DNA of 64,000 nucleotides from Gossypium raimondii (lineage: Eukaryota; Streptophyta; Magnoliopsida; Malvales; Malvaceae): positions 44,719,250 through 44,783,249 of the forward strand of contig NC_068577.1 in assembly GCF_025698545.1 (NCBI RefSeq), written 5' to 3'. Below the pieces are notes generated by a model. That model made no database searches and was not told where the DNA came from. It saw nothing but the letters and a program-made list of their open reading frames with translations. Both the position numbers and the translations under genes were made by a program. Positions 38,201 through 49,224 of the stretch are shown one piece after another (the stretch's first letter is position 1; every line of letters begins with the position of its first letter).

Positions 38201-38398
38201 AACTCCACCGCCTTTATCTCTCACTCTCTCCCTTTCCTCCATCTTCCATTTCAACAACGGCGTCTCCGGCCTGCTCCGCCGCCCAACTATCGCTGCACCG
38301 ACCCTCTTCCACCTCGTGTTCCGTGTCGTCCGCTTCCTCGTCGACTTGAGATCCGCGTCCGCCGGATTCCTTCCCGAAAATGTCGTCGGTAAACTCAT
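35223..38398 (-). CDS. Plant-specific coiled-coil protein (At5g41620 / USO1-like family)
   Basis: Three exons on the - strand: 38398-38036, 37251-37123 and 36785-35223, phase 0 throughout, 684 residues. Exon 1 is basic and Arg-rich with a conserved SARKLAGGLWRLQLPE motif. Exon 2 reads GNGFIGVPFLYHHKDKFYGS and ends NSFRRK. Exon 3 opens VEPLIQFSNSAMEGATKWDP, the family signature. A long heptad-rich coiled coil follows (about residues 190-400), then an acidic Ser-rich tail and a basic C-terminal end (GCIEWPRGVQKKSLKAKLLE). Homologues are annotated as uncharacterised or 'intracellular transport protein USO1-like'; BRANCHLESS TRICHOME is a related coiled-coil protein, so a cytoskeletal role is possible but inferred. 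The start is the first ATG in an open frame; no upstream ATG is in frame. Confidence 0.85.
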
Positions 38399-39897
38399 TT
38401 CCACTGTCACCTTCTTCACTCCGAAACTCAAACCTCTTCCATCAACATTCCGAAACCAAATAACATAAAATAAAGAGAAACAAATTTCCAACTTCACGTT
38501 GAAAACAAAACAATACTTTGTAAATTTAGTTTGTGAAAAACTCCATTTCTCTTTCAGTGAAGTCTCTGAAAGTGAATGAAGGTAGTGAGAGATAGGGGTG
38601 AAAAAAAAGCTGAACTAAGACAGGATTAAGAGAGAGAGGCAGAGTTGATGTTTTTCTACTTTGGTTGTTTCTGAAATGGAGAAAAAAAAGAAGACGTAGT
38701 CTAGATGTGTACAAAAATACGGTAATACATTTTACTGTATTTTATACGGTCAACATATAATGTGGAATTAGATACGTTGTCCCTTACTTACTGTTTGATT
38801 ACGTGCTTTGTGATTCCAACGCTGTGGACAATCTAAATTGAACTTAGATACGAAGAAAATATATATTCATGGTCAAATTGTGTTATTAGTCCCCCTACTA
38901 TGCATAAATTAAATTATATATATTCTATTTTCTATATAATTTTAATTTTAAAATTTCAATTTTAACATAAAACTGCAACAATAGTTGCATTCATTATCTA
39001 GAATTTTGATGAATAATATATTAGGGATTAAAATTTCAATTTAAAAAAAAAGTTAGGAAAAAGTATGATGATCACATAAATTTCATCCGTCCGTGAATAA
39101 TGGTTTATTAAAAAGCATGGGAGAGGATAAACCATGTGGCATTTTTAGAGAAATCCACGTGGGATTCGAAATAACTATTCCTTTGGAAGCAGACGAATTG
39201 AACCCACATGGGGTGGGTTGATGTTCGTGCCTAAAGGAAATTGAATAATATATTATGCCCTTTTTACTTCGCAAATATTAGATCTAATCTTAGTTATTTT
39301 GGGAAAGAGTAGGGTTCAACCAAATTTATGATGCTCCAACGCAAATATTTTTACTCACTTTGATGGAGAGCTTGAATTTAGTTAATTTATAGGTGGATAT
39401 TAAAAAGTGATATTTAATAAATTTAAGTTGAATCAATTCAATGGGGTTTAAACTGGTTAAAAACAAGCACATTAAAAGAGGGTAATCCAAAGTGATAGAG
39501 TTGCCCCAAAGTTTATGCGGCCAACACTTGTAAGGAAAATTTTTGTCTAAGATTGTGGGGCACCCAAGAACCAGACTTCAATAATATTTGTTCCAAGTGG
39601 GGGTTTTCATGGGACTTGTGGTCAATCAATGGCCCACTAGTGTTTCAATGCCTTATAATAATTAAGCTGCATATAGTAAATAAAAAGGCAAATCAAATCT
39701 TACTTGCTAGCAATGTGCCCAAAAGACTAGGGTACTATCACCCATGGCAGCATTCAATTACTAAAAAACATGACAAAAACACATTTATGATCGCAATTTA
39801 AATCCTATCGTCTTTTGTACTAAGAAAACCCCAAAAGATGGCATAAAAAGGAAACTTAGAGAAGCGTGCGACGGTTTGGACTGCATTTGTTAGATGG
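38399..39897. other. 5' leader and promoter of the coiled-coil gene, then intergenic DNA
   Basis: 38399-38720 is probably the 5' leader and proximal promoter of the - strand gene, with C/T-rich and purine-rich runs. Beyond that the sequence is AT-rich with no recognisable gene or element. ORFs at 39083-39274 and 39553-39801 have no domain. Confidence 0.4.
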
Positions 39898-41243
39898 TGG
39901 GCATCCTCTGTGGTCATTTCTGAATGTGTGTAATTGGATAGTCTACACCATCTTCCATCAAGCTGGGAATTGAGTGACAAAATGAGAATGCTATCAAGCT
40001 TTAATTCATGAGTTTTGAGCCCGTTCCCTAGAGGAGCCTTTCTGCAAACACCAAATCATCATATTCATCACTCTATTTCATTCAAACAAAATCTTATTTT
40101 CATTATATCCTAGTCTATTCCATCCTAACAACAATCATACATTTTAACTTCATCCTTTTACATTTTTCAAACGCTTCTAGCTAATTATACTGAACTAGAG
40201 ATGGTAAAAAATAACCTAAAATCAATGGGTTCTAAGTTAATCCGACCTGATAAGATTAGTGTTTCATTTTCTTTTTCTTTTTTTTTTTGAAATCAAGTTT
40301 TTGGTCGAGTTAGATCAGATTTAACATGAAATTGCCTTCATAATATATATATATATATATAATATTAATTGGTTAAAAATCCTTAAAATTTATCGCTACC
40401 AACACCATTTTACCACATTTACTATCATTTCACACTAGTTTCTTTCCTCTCTTTTTAATTTTCCCAAATTTCTCTCTCATTTTTATTCCTTATATTTTTT
40501 CATCATGGTTTTTGTTGCAAATCATGAACACAATAAATTCTATGTTTAACAAAAAAAAAAAAAAAACCACATCAAGGGGGAGTGATGCCATTTATTTTTA
40601 ATTTAATCAATCACATTTTCAAAAAGAAAAAAGTTTGAACTCGAGCAGGTTGGATCAGGTATACAATTAATTTTCGAGTTCAAGTTTCGAATGAGCTAAC
40701 TTTATTTTTAAATCAAAGTCGGATTGAAGTCAGGACGTGACGATAGAATACCGAGTCGGGGTAAGGCGGGAAAAAATCAGACCACCCCATTGCCATCACT
40801 AACGAACTGATGTCTAGGGGTGATTAATCGACTAATTCGATCTAAAAAATTCAATAACTAACTTAATCAACTTTCCTTTTTTAAAAACAGGAAACGAATT
40901 GATTTTCCTTTAAATTTGACAAAACCAAATAGACATTTTTGGTTGATTCGATCAGGAAACCAACTTAACCAACATTATATTTTATTTTTTAATTGTGAAA
41001 TTATTAAGCTGATAATATTGTCTTGCTTTTAAGGTAATGAGATTTTGACCCCATAAAATTAATAAAATGGTTGTTTTAAAAGAATAACATTTTAAAAAAA
41101 TTAAATTTAAGATTTGAAGATAATATGCTATTAGGTTTAGTATTTTTAAGTTTAATTTTTAGTATTATGTATAAATTATTAATTCATTTTAATTTTTGAG
41201 TTTTAGGCATTGGATTTGGGTTTATGTAATGGATTGGGTTTAG

Positions 41244-41283
<40 letters not shown>

Positions 41284-41400
41284 TAATTCAGTTAATTCGA
41301 TTTTACTAAACCTCCCGAACCGACTAAAACTAAAATCAATTGGTTCAGTTGATTTAGTCATTTTCACTCAAATTTTGTACACCCCTCCCATCAACTGCCC
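39898..41400. repeat. Duplicated segment, copy 1
   Basis: Matches 46709-47570 in the same orientation. Shared landmarks: 'GTCATTTCTGAATGTGT' with 'AATTGGATAGTCTACA', 'TGACAAAATGAGAATGC', 'GCAAACA(C/T)CAAATCA', 'AATTGTGAAATTATTAAGCT' and 'GATAATA(T/G)GC(T/C)ATTAG'. This copy has an extra hAT-like MITE at 40197-40800. The part from about 40812 (CTAGGGGTGATTAATCGAC) to 41390 (TTGTACACCCCTC) has inverted GGGGTG/CACCCC ends and may itself be a second hAT MITE. It includes a TA run at 41247-41279. Confidence 0.6.
40197..40800. mobile_element. hAT-like MITE inserted in copy 1 only
   Basis: Ends AGAGATGG and CCATCACT form short inverted repeats within the longer TAGNGATGG pattern typical of plant hAT MITEs; the right interior reads CCACCCCATTGCCATCAC. 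Flanking 8-mers ACTGAACT and AACGAACT match at six of eight positions. The corresponding place in the second copy (about 47278) is uninterrupted, an empty site. Confidence 0.55.
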
Positions 41401-41430
41401 TTAATAAATCCATAAGGAAAATGCTTACCA

Positions 41431-41556
41431 TTCTTTAAACTCATAAGCGGTGCTATAAAATTTAAAAGGACTAGTCAGTGCTAAAAAGAAGTTTTCTTTA
41501 AACTCATAAGCGGTGCTATAAAATTTAAAAGGACTAGTCAGTGCTAAAAAGAAGTT
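41431..41556. repeat. Exact 63-bp tandem duplication
   Basis: 41431-41493 and 41494-41556 are identical by eye over all 63 bases, starting TTCTTTAAACTCATAAGCGG. The lack of any difference, in a region of old decayed repeats, implies a recent event. Confidence 0.95.
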
Positions 41557-42935
41557 GAAAACAGCAAGAATTGTGTCTTCTCATCTCCCATGCTTGCAAC
41601 GCTAAGCCTACAAGAGCCACTCTACGTATACCTCTCTATCGTAGATGAACCACTGGTTACAGTTCCCCTTAAACAATTTCATGACTTATAAATCCTAATA
41701 TACTACATCAAGGAGAACTAAATTACACCAAGATGGAAAAACTTGTTTACACAGTAGTTGGTGGTAGCACACAAGTAATGAGCATATTTCCAAGTGCACC
41801 CAATTATCGTTTTATCGGATGCCCTGCTGAAAGACATTTTAGAAAAGATAGTTCCTCAAGAAGACTGATAAAATAGAGTATAGAATTTAGTAAATTTGGT
41901 CAACAATTTCAGCTTAGTCAAGCAATCAAAGCATAAGCTCTAGCAAAAATTGCACTTCTAAAAACAATGCCAACAACCCCACCAACGCATAAAATAGCTA
42001 AGAACATGTATCTTGTGATAACCCTAATTTATAATGACATCATCTATCACAATGCAACAAATCCGTATACTGTACCTTATTTGCGGATGGATTATCCATG
42101 AAGATAAGAGCGAGAGTAGGCATACTACTCATCTATCCCTAAGGCCAAGAATGAAAATATTGCCTTGTATTCTCCTTCCCCGCTTCAAATAATGTTTTTA
42201 AGTATGAAGCATTGATCATTGGCTTATAGCTAGCTAAAACTGTATACACACATGTTATAGCTTCTGTTGATTCGTAGTTGGTAGCTCAACAACTCAATGG
42301 AAACTATGACATTAGAGAGCCTACTTTGGTGAAATATCTTCAAATATTGAAACATCTTGCCACTTGTTTCAATGATATCACTGTTGGAACTTTAACTATT
42401 TGGGATACCTTTGTTTCATTCATTGTTCAGACAACACTGGGGACAACATGTTAGGACAACTCTTGGGATAATGAGTTAGGATAGTTAAAGTGAAGTGAAT
42501 TTGTTGGACTTGGTTAGTTTTCTATCAACAATAATTCTTGGATTGAAGCTACAGTTATTTTTTATCTTGCCGGTCAATTTTATTTTGAAGAAGAGAAGGG
42601 AGAATGGTTATTGATTCAAATTATCCTATCTTTATCTTTTAAGTGTATTTGAAACTGATGAGAGACTTGCATATATGAAGGAACTTGTGGGATAATTATT
42701 AAAGATAATTCAAGAGATAAATTTAACTTTTAATTAGGAGTTTTAAGCTTATTAAAATGCTCCTGAAGAACTCTTGTATCAACTTATAACTAGGAGTTTT
42801 AAGCTTAACGAAATTTTTATACTCTATTTCTATCATACAAGTAGAACATAAAATAATAATAAAATAAATTTTTCGACTTCAAATTTATGATCCCGAAACT
42901 AATATTTTGATTTTACTGAAAACGAACTGTTACAA
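41557..42935. other. Intergenic DNA with gene- and Gypsy-derived scraps
   Basis: On the - strand at about 42012-41918 a frame reads RYMFLAILCVGGVVGIVF and continues to a stop, like the C-terminal membrane anchor of an unknown protein. On the + strand at about 42275-42400 a frame reads LNGNYDIREPTLVKYLQ then ILKHLATCFNDI, resembling the RNase H tail of Gypsy polyproteins. The right edge (42870-42935) ends ACTGAAAACGAACTGTTACA, an LTR terminus like the one at 51001. Confidence 0.35.
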
Positions 42936-45656
42936 TACCATTTAAGTTTTTAAGGTGCAGTTGCTTCATAAATTATAAAGAAATATGTTATAAAATTTTA
43001 ATTAATTATATGAATTAAATAATAAAAAGTGAAATAGAAAAACATATGTTAAAAGTGTGGTGGAAGGAAAGAGAAACATAATTTCTCATCTTCTTCATAC
43101 ACCCGAACCACCATAGGAGAAAAAGGATGCTTTCAGCCTAGGGACTTTGAGTTTTAAGCAACAAATTGATTAGTTCAATTTAGTCATTTTTCTTGTAAAT
43201 TTTATTTTTTGGAGATCGAGGGAGCTTAATCTAGCTAGCCCATGTCTTAATTTGTTAAACTATTGAAGTTTGAAAGTTTTAATAGTTGAGAATTGAAAGT
43301 TGTAGGTATTAAATTTATAGATTTTAAGCTTAGAGATGAAAAATGACTAAATTGTGAAGTTAATTTGTAGTTTTGTGCAATGGAGACTAAAATGCATAAA
43401 GTGTGAAATTTGATATAGAAATGAGAAATAGGAGGTCTTAAATAGACAATAGGAAATTGAAATTTAAATCGAGTTTTAATATGAAAGATATGTTAGTATT
43501 GGGTTTTAGGACTAAATTGAATAAATGCCAAAATATGTAAGACTTTAAATTTAATTGTGAATTGAGTTGGAAAATAATATTGTGCATTGATGTATTAAGG
43601 AATGGGGAAGGCGAAAATCATTGATGAGTAGTTTGAGTTTCATAAGTGTTTCTATGAATTGACACTTATCTTATTTTTTTCATAATTTCATGTTATTATA
43701 CCTTGTACACTGCTAAAGTGAACTTTTGAGGTGAACTGAAAAGATATGGAATTTTGAACTTGAGTACTAAGATAAGTACCAAAGTGATTAGAATTATAAT
43801 TATTGTAGCTAAATTGGATATGAAGTTGTGCAGAAACATTTTGAGTATACTAGTGAAGATTTGAATACGTATTGATTATTGGCCATACGATAAGTGGCAT
43901 AGGTGGTTGATGCAGTAATGGACTAGAATTATAGTAAGCCATTGTTGTCGGACAATCCAGCATGGCAGGTCATCATCACCAGGCAACCCAGGATGATATA
44001 AACGAGTTAAGAAACCATCGTTGTTGGGTAATTCGAGGTGATAAGCCATTATTGCCGAGCAATTTGGGATGGCAAGTAATCATTGCCAGGTAACTCGGGT
44101 AAATGAATTAAGGAGACATCATTGTCGGGCAATCCGGGATAGCAAGTCATCATTGCCAGGCAATCCGAAATGACATTTTGAAGTGAACAAAAATGGGCTT
44201 ACGAGTTCGGATGTCAGTGGAAGCATAATACGAATTTGTGTTCTTTAATATTGAAGTGAAAAAGAAAGAAACAATGACCAAATTCATACTGAAACTTAAT
44301 GGCATGAATTTTAATGTTAATCTAAATAAATGTGGATTAAGTTGATTTTGCTATACTATCTCGATCTAGAAAGATATATTGAATTATCTACTCATCATGA
44401 AATTTACTCTTTGTGCATATGTTAGGTTTATAACTACGTTTCAGATCTCACTTCAACATCTAACCAAGACCCCAGACTCCCTAAAGTTTGTGCTCTTTTT
44501 TGGTTATGAAAATTTGGCATGTACCTAGGGTTGTCATTTTGAATTTTAGATGGTTGGTGAATGTTTGGAATTATGATTATATGCTTTAGTGAATTATTAA
44601 CATCTAGTTCTTGTTGTTATGTATACTTTGTAGGGCATGTTGTTGTGAGTTTTTAAAGGATGTTGATTTTATATAAATGTATAAATATGGTATTGATATT
44701 ATTTGAAAATTGAAAACGGTAAGATGTTTGCATAATATTATGGTATGTGTGATAGAAGTTGAATATATAGATTGAGAAATAGCATATGTCATGTTTTGTT
44801 TGTGAAATGGTGCCAATGAGGCATATTTGTTAGTTGGTTAAGAGATTCTCACATTATATGCTCTAGTTGAGTTTTGGGAATGTTAAGATTATTGGTAGGT
44901 TTTGTTACATGATTGATAAGTACATAGGTTATTATATCTAGTAAAGAGTCCTTTTTATGAGTAGCTTGTATGGCATTTTAGTTGGTTAAATGGATGCATT
45001 AGGATGTGTTTAGATTGATTATATGCATGTTCAAATGATCAAATGTACACCAATTGAATTGGTAGTTGTTTGGCATGAAATTTGATAATTCAAAAACACT
45101 TTTTGTACCACACGGTCTGGCCACATGGCCGTGTGTCACACACGGGTTAGTGACACAATCGTGTGCCACTAAATTGTAGAATGCATATATATATAACACA
45201 CGGTTTCTGAATATCACACGGGCTGGCCATACGTCCGTTTGAATTTCGTAGTTTTTGGCCACTGAAATTTTACATGGTCGTGTGATTTTCTGATGAATTT
45301 TTGCATTTAGGTCCACACGACTTCATTGAATTAGACAACCTGGATACACAATCGTTTGAATCCTTTTCCACGCGATTACAGCTTGCCACACGGCCGTATG
45401 ACCCTTGTTTGATGAAATTTTCATACTTCTTTTAAGTTTTTAATTAAATCTTTATTTGTTCCCGAGTTGGTTTAAGAGCGTTCATAAGCTCGATTGAGAC
45501 TCAAATTTGTTTATAAATCATGTTTTGCTTGAATTATGAAATGTTTTATTGTTTAATTGAATGTTTAAAGTTAGATTTGTATGTAACATGCTTTGTTAAC
45601 TGTTGTAGCATCCTATAACTCGGGTTCAATGATCAGACTGTGTGAGGAGTGTTACA
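42936..45656 (+). mobile_element. Gypsy-type LTR (family D)
   Basis: A long non-coding LTR body ending ATAACTCGGGTTCAATGATC and GAGGAGTGTTACA at 45656, a common Gypsy LTR close. It contains a degenerate tandem array at about 43935-44175 and, at 45105-45400, several CACACGG / GGCCGTGTG palindromic words. The left edge is approximate. ORFs at 44604-44816 and 44999-45316 are not protein-like. Confidence 0.5.
43935..44175. repeat. Tandem array with TTGTCGGGCAATCC words
   Basis: Repeats of 'CATTGTCGGGCAATCCGGGA' and 'GGCAAGTCATCATTGCCAGG' alternate about four times; a composite unit near 60 bp. Confidence 0.7.
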
Positions 45657-46709
45657 GGTCGTCGCCTTACGGAACACATCAAGTCGGATAGTTCTAAAGC
45701 TCACACTATTCTATCACCAAATCAGTGTCTTTTTGGTCATTTTGAGTCTAGGATTGTGACATGTATATGTAAAGTGTCTTGATGTTATCTTAATATATAT
45801 AAGTTGTGGTGAATTGAAAAGCTTAGTATGTTATATTGCTTATGGTAATTGAGTATATTATGGATAATTTGACAATGGTGATGCCTAGTTGAAATGGATT
45901 ATCTTGATTTGCATGTTTAAGATGTATATGGCATATGAATTGGAATGAAATGAGGTAGGAATGGTAACATGCTTGAAAATGTGGCCAAATCTTGATAGTT
46001 GTTGATTATGGTTAATGCTTATAAGCCTAGATGTACATATGTGTATATAAGTGTTTGAAACGGAAGTGAATTGGTATGTTTTAAGGATCCTTAGCACAAG
46101 TAAAGTTTGGTAATTGAATGACTTGGTTTGTGTTTTGATTCATGGCATGAAACGTTAAGTTTACTTGATGCATAAATAGTAATTGTCTTGAGGAGATGTT
46201 AAATATGGATGTTGAGCTTGTTTGGTATGTTCTTAGCAATGAATTTTTTACTTGGTGCATAAATTGATAGGTTTGGTTGGAGAGTATGAAATAGGTACCA
46301 AATGGTTTATTTTTACCAAATATAGGGGTCACGTCATGACCTCGGATTTTTGGACGTCGCAACGTTATCATTACAGTGAATGATGTTGTGACAAGCTATG
46401 GCTTGTCATTGCGACGTGACATACTGAGATGGCCACATCGTGACGAGCACTAGATGAAGTCGCGACGTTGATCCATATATTTTAAAAACTTTACAATTTG
46501 GTCCTATTTAGTACTTGAGTTGATAAAAGAGCTTTTGTAAGTTCGATTAAAGCTCGGATTTGTTTGTTTAACCTGAAATGAATATGATTGTCAACGAATT
46601 GCGTGTGTAAAAGATTAATTACTGTGAATTTGACAGTAGTTGCTCCGGTAAACAAATGCAGCATCCTGTAGCTCGGACCCGGTGAACGGGTCAGGCGTGA
46701 AGTGTTACA
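45657..46709 (+). mobile_element. Second, truncated family D-type LTR end
   Basis: Ends GCATCCTGTAGCTCGGACCC and GAAGTGTTACA at 46709, closely paralleling the end of the LTR at 45656. Contains TCGTGA/TCGCGA-type palindromes at 46330-46470. With the LTR to its left it may be the remains of one element or two adjacent insertions; no internal coding region is left. ORFs at 45885-46371 and 46491-46727 are not protein-like. Confidence 0.45.
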
Positions 46710-47570
46710 GGAATCCTTCGCAGTCATTTCTGAATGTGTATAATTGGATAGTCTACAGGATCTTCTATAAAAGCAAGGAATTGATATGGCAATAAGTAAG
46801 GGTGTAGCTAAGGGGCTAGTAGAGGCCCCGAGCCCCCTTAAAATGGAAAAGTTTCCATTTAGGCCCCTTTAAAATTTAAGTTAATAAATGTAAAATTACA
46901 CTTTAGGCCCTTTAAAAATGATAAAAAAATTGACTTAATCCTTTAAAAATTATAAAGATATAGATATTAAAATAGTAAAATTATAGTTTTACTATCATAA
47001 ATATATACAATTTAATTTCAGTCTCTAAAAGAAATTTTAACTTTTATCTCTAAAAATAAGGTGATAGAAGAAAATGTGAAATACTACTGACCTTGAGCCT
47101 AAATTGACAAAATGAGAATGCAATGAAGGTTTAAATCATGCTATAGGAGCCTTGGAAAGAGGCATTCAGCAAACATCAAATCAACATATTTTCATGAAAC
47201 ATGGTCGGCCCCACAAGTCAGTCTATTTATTTTAAGTTCTTTCTTTTACATTCTCCAGACGGGTCGTGAGGTAATTATACTTAATTGACCTCTAAGGGTG
47301 AGTAATAGACCAATTCCCTTTTTTTTTTTTTTTAATTGTGAAATTATTAAGCTGTTAATTTAGATTGTTTATTTAATGAGATTTTGAAATTAATAAAAAA
47401 CTGTTATTTGAATTTTTAAAATATACATTTAAGAATTAAAGATAATAGGCCATTAGATTTAATATACCTAAATTATTATTTAATTTTAATTTTTTTTCAG
47501 TTTTGGGTATCAATTATAGTTGGGTTTAGGTTTAGGAACTCTAATCTTCCCAATTATAATATGTGTATAT
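46710..47570. repeat. Duplicated segment, copy 2
   Basis: Homologous to 39898-41290, immediately next to the LTR end at 46709. It carries its own extra block at about 46785-47100, beginning near 'GGGTGTAGCTAAGGGGCTAG' with 'GAGGCCCCGAGCCCCC'. That block is missing from copy 1 and resembles a dispersed plant repeat. It lacks the hAT-like MITE found in copy 1. Confidence 0.6.
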
Positions 47571-48742
47571 AATAATAATTATTGTTTTATTAATTAATAT
47601 TAATGTTTTCAAATTTTAATTTCCATTTAAATTACATATAATTTAATGTCGATTATTTGCTATAATAAATAAAATTTTCAATTATTTCTTTTAATCGATT
47701 TACATATTTTAAATACAAATAAGTTTTCTCAAATTTCTTGTCCAAAACATTTTGTCCTCTTAAACATGCATTGTTAAAAAGATTAAAAGATTAAAAGAAC
47801 AACAACAGTACACCATTAAACTAAATAGCTTATGTACCGTATTTATATAAATAGTTGGTATTTTTTCAAAACACAATTAGAACATTAAAGTTTGTTTACG
47901 TAGTTCAGTTTTCCTATATTTGTAGAACCTAAGTCAATAAGAAGTATCCACTATTTTCAAACACTTACAACCTGTGAACCTAAATCTATCACACTTTAGT
48001 GATAACTCTTACTACTAAATTCTCCCTCTGAGAACTTAGATTTTAAAACCACAGCACAAAAGTTTTACAATCAAATGCACTCACACATATAATCTTCCTC
48101 TCTTGAACAGATTAAGTGCTCTCAAAATTAGTACATCAACCTATCCAAGTCTCCCAAATATATAGAGTTTTCGAAACTCATGACCACAATCTTTTCTATA
48201 AAGCAGCTAAAATAGCTAAATACAAATAATAATAACAATAAAGGTAAACATGGAGTATTGGCAACTGAGACTTCAACATTCCAATCCAATCCAACTTCTT
48301 TGATATAAAGGATTAGATATATTTGATTCGATCCGATTCTCCAAATATGTTTCTCCAAGTGAAATGATCTTCATTGATGGACTAGATATAATATGTGATC
48401 TCAGCTTAGTTAAAGATATAGTTCAATCAATTGTGAATCCCTTAAATATGGAGCAGTGAACAAAGTGGGAATTTTCTCAACAACATCTTAATCATCATTC
48501 AATTTAGGAAGCTTGAACATCAAATAATTATCGCTCCCCCATAGTATATTTCCTTAATTTAAAAACTTAACTTCAAAAATAATTAAGAGATTCAACTTTA
48601 AAATTTACATAAATAATCAAGCAAGCTAATGAATAAAGAAAAATAAGTACAGTCCTCCAAAATCCAAGAAAGTCAAAAAAGTTTCAAAAAACTAATAAAA
48701 TATCATTAGTAGAAAAGCAAAGGTGGAAACTCTCCTTGGCAC
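47571..48742. other. Repeat-like intergenic DNA, possible Copia LTR remnant
   Basis: From about 47880 to 48540 the sequence resembles the LTR and polypurine region of a Copia element read on the - strand: GGGGGAGCGATAATTATTTG at 48541-48522, then an LTR-like body. I see no coding remains and cannot fix the ends. The 76-residue ORF at 48128-48358 has no recognisable domain. Confidence 0.3.
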
Positions 48743-49216
48743 TAGAGGTGCTCATGGGCCGGGCCGGGCCCATAAAAAAATTTCGGCCCGGGTCATAGGC
48801 CCGGGCCCGGCCCGAAATATGGGCCTAAGATTTTGCCCAGGCCTGGCCCGGGAAAAAAATCATAAGCCCGGGCCCGGCCCATATTTATTTTAAAAATTTT
48901 TAAAAATTAAAAAAAGTATTTTAAAAATATTTTTAAAATATTTTAAAATTAAAAAAATTAAAAAAAAGTATTTTAAAAATATTTTAAAATTTAAAAAAAA
49001 TTAAAAAGTATGTAAAAATATTTTAAAATTAAAAAAAATAAATATATTTATTATATCGGGCGGGCCCGGCCAAAAAGTGGTGCTGAGGCTGCCCGCTTTC
49101 TAAAGCAGGCCTCGCTTTTTTGCCCAAGCCCATATTTGGGCCTATATTTTACCCAAACCCTCCCATATTTGGGCGGGCCGTCGGTCGGGCAGGCCGCCCG
49201 ACCATGAGCACCTCTA
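48743..49216. mobile_element. Complete hAT MITE with perfect 8-bp target duplication
   Basis: Both ends begin TAGAGGTGCTCATGG when read inward, a 15-bp perfect inverted repeat, followed by imperfect GC-rich arms full of GGGCCGGGCC words. The core is an A/T simple-sequence run (48885-49045). The 8-mer CTTGGCAC occurs at 48735-48742 and again at 49217-49224, exactly flanking the element. Eight-base duplications with TAGAGGTG-type ends mark the hAT superfamily. The element is 474 bp, has no coding capacity and would need a transposase in trans. Confidence 0.9.
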
Positions 49217-49224
49217 CTTGGCAC

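Noticed and set aside
38007..38468. 153-residue + strand Ser/Pro-rich open frame
   Set aside because: Antisense to exon 1 of the coiled-coil gene, which is in frame with its other exons and matches a known family.
41210..41404. 64-residue frame containing YIYIYIYIYI
   Set aside because: Translation of a TA microsatellite.
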